Source: Deltaproteobacteria bacterium (GTDB taxonomy: Bacteria; Desulfobacterota; Syntrophia; Syntrophales; UBA5619). From it: 8,629 nucleotides of DNA. Of this stretch, positions 7,868 to 8,629 are shown in pieces; positions within the stretch are counted from its first letter, which is position 1; each line of letters opens with the position of its first letter. A program made the translations under genes and the position numbers. The stretch spans positions 1 to 8,629 of the forward strand of contig JAPLJY010000225.1 of the NCBI GenBank assembly GCA_026388345.1. The letters run 5' to 3'. The notes beneath the pieces were generated by a model that saw nothing but the letters and a program-made list of their open reading frames with translations, made no database searches and was not told the DNA's origin.

Positions 7868-8629
7868 GGCTCTTCTCCTTTTCTAAAAACAAATCCGTTC
7901 TCCGCCAGGCGCACCGCCTGGACCATTCCCTCCGCCTTGCCGAGCGTCTCTTTGTACTCCGTCTCCGGGTCGGAATCAGCGACGATGCCGGCGCCGGCCT
8001 GGAGGAAGATCTTCCCGTCCCTGAGCAGCATCGTCCGGATTGTGATGCAGAAATCCATGTTGCCGCCGTAGCTGAAGTATCCTACGGCGCCGCCGTAAGG
8101 CCCCCGGCGGGAGGGCTCCAGCTCCGCGATGATCTCCATCGCCCGGACCTTCGGCGCCCCGCTCAGCGTCCCCGCGGGGAAGGTCGCCCGGAGGACGTCG
8201 AAGGCATCCTTTCCCTCTGCGAGCTGCGCCTGGATGTCCGAGACGAGGTGCATTACGTGGGAGTAGCGCTCCACCGCCATCAGTTGCCCGACCTGGACGC
8301 TCCCGATTCGGGCGATCCGCCCGAGGTCGTTGCGGCCCAGGTCGACAAGCATCACGTGCTCCGCCCGCTCCTTGGGGTCATTCAGGTGTTCGTCGGCGAG
8401 CCTCCGGTCCTCCTGTTCGTTTTTCCCGCTGCGCCTCGTCCCGGCGATGGGTTTGAGCTCCGCCACCCCCTCCTCGGTGCGGACCATCACCTCCGGCGAG
8501 GAGCCGATGAGGCAGAGGTCCCGGATCTTCAGAAAGAACAGGTAGGGCGAGGGGTTCACATGGCGGAGCGCCCGGTAGAGATCGACCGGATCCGCGGCGG
8601 ATTCCCGCTGGAGCCGCTGGGAGAGGACG
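7864..8629 (-). CDS. trpE: Anthranilate synthase component I (C-terminal half)
   Basis: Converts chorismate and ammonia into anthranilate, with TrpG as partner. The last 254 residues are visible; the frame runs out of the right edge. The GTG at 8559 is an internal valine, because family sequence continues upstream of it ([16 protein letters not shown]). The chorismate-binding domain is intact: SSPEVMVR (43-50 of the visible part), PIAGTR (60-65), DLGRND (96-101), YSHVMHLVS (122-130, His127 likely catalytic), [19 protein letters not shown] (149-167), [10 protein letters not shown] (175-184), and [15 protein letters not shown] (211-225). Ala in PIAGT, where aminodeoxychorismate synthase has the Lys of PIKGT, supports TrpE over PabB. 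The N-terminal feedback site for tryptophan and the operon's control region lie outside the window. Confidence 0.97.
   Translation of the reverse strand, partial: VLSQRLQRESAADPVDLYRALRHVNPSPYLFFLKIRDLCLIGSSPEVMVRTEEGVAELKPIAGTRRSGKNEQEDRRLADEHLNDPKERAEHVMLVDLGRNDLGRIARIGSVQVGQLMAVERYSHVMHLVSDIQAQLAEGKDAFDVLRATFPAGTLSGAPKVRAMEIIAELEPSRRGPYGGAVGYFSYGGNMDFCITIRTMLLRDGKIFLQAGAGIVADSDPETEYKETLGKAEGMVQAVRLAENGFVFRKGEEP

Noticed and set aside
8557..8559. GTG as a start codon for a short trpE
   Set aside because: The TrpE family sequence continues upstream of it to the window edge, so it is an internal valine.
1..8629. A previously undescribed system in this window
   Set aside because: Both gene blocks belong to well-known families, the gaps are short, and no unexplained gene-sized stretch remains.

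Overview
The window holds two ordinary bacterial gene blocks that point at each other. On the + strand (1-2621) are two ABC exporter half-transporter genes, the first cut by the left edge. On the - strand (2698-8629) is a tryptophan biosynthesis operon read right to left as trpE-trpG-trpD-trpC-trpF-trpB-trpA, with trpE cut by the right edge. The DNA is GC-rich by eye, and coding density is close to complete. The seven-gene order with separate trpG, trpD, trpC and trpF, together with an inverted repeat of the 'GTCAT...ATGAC' kind, would fit a Desulfobacterota/deltaproteobacterial (for example Syntrophales-like) genome. That placement is an inference from style, not from a search.

Left block: the two ABC genes overlap by ATGA and are translationally coupled. 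Their motifs are complementary. The first protein has Asp in place of the Walker B catalytic Glu and Gln in place of the H-loop His, but an intact LSGGQ signature. The second has an intact Walker B Glu and H-loop His, but LSQGQ as its signature. This is the pattern of heterodimeric exporters of the TM287/288, BmrCD and LmrCD type, with one degenerate and one competent ATPase site.

Right block: all enzymes needed to turn chorismate into tryptophan are encoded. TrpE/TrpG make anthranilate, TrpD adds the phosphoribosyl group, TrpF isomerises, TrpC closes the indole ring, and TrpA/TrpB make tryptophan. The junctions E/G, G/D and C/F overlap by ATGA and B/A by one base (TAATG); D and C are 10 nt apart. 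The exception is a 126-nt gap between trpF and trpB, which contains a strong imperfect hairpin. The operon promoter and any leader, attenuator or T-box lie beyond the right edge.

The blocks converge on a 76-nt spacer (2622-2697) with a small imperfect hairpin and no U-tract. I found no RNA genes, insertion sequences, CRISPR arrays or phage genes, and no convincing undescribed system. The points most worth a second look are the asymmetric ABC pair and the hairpin inside the trp operon.
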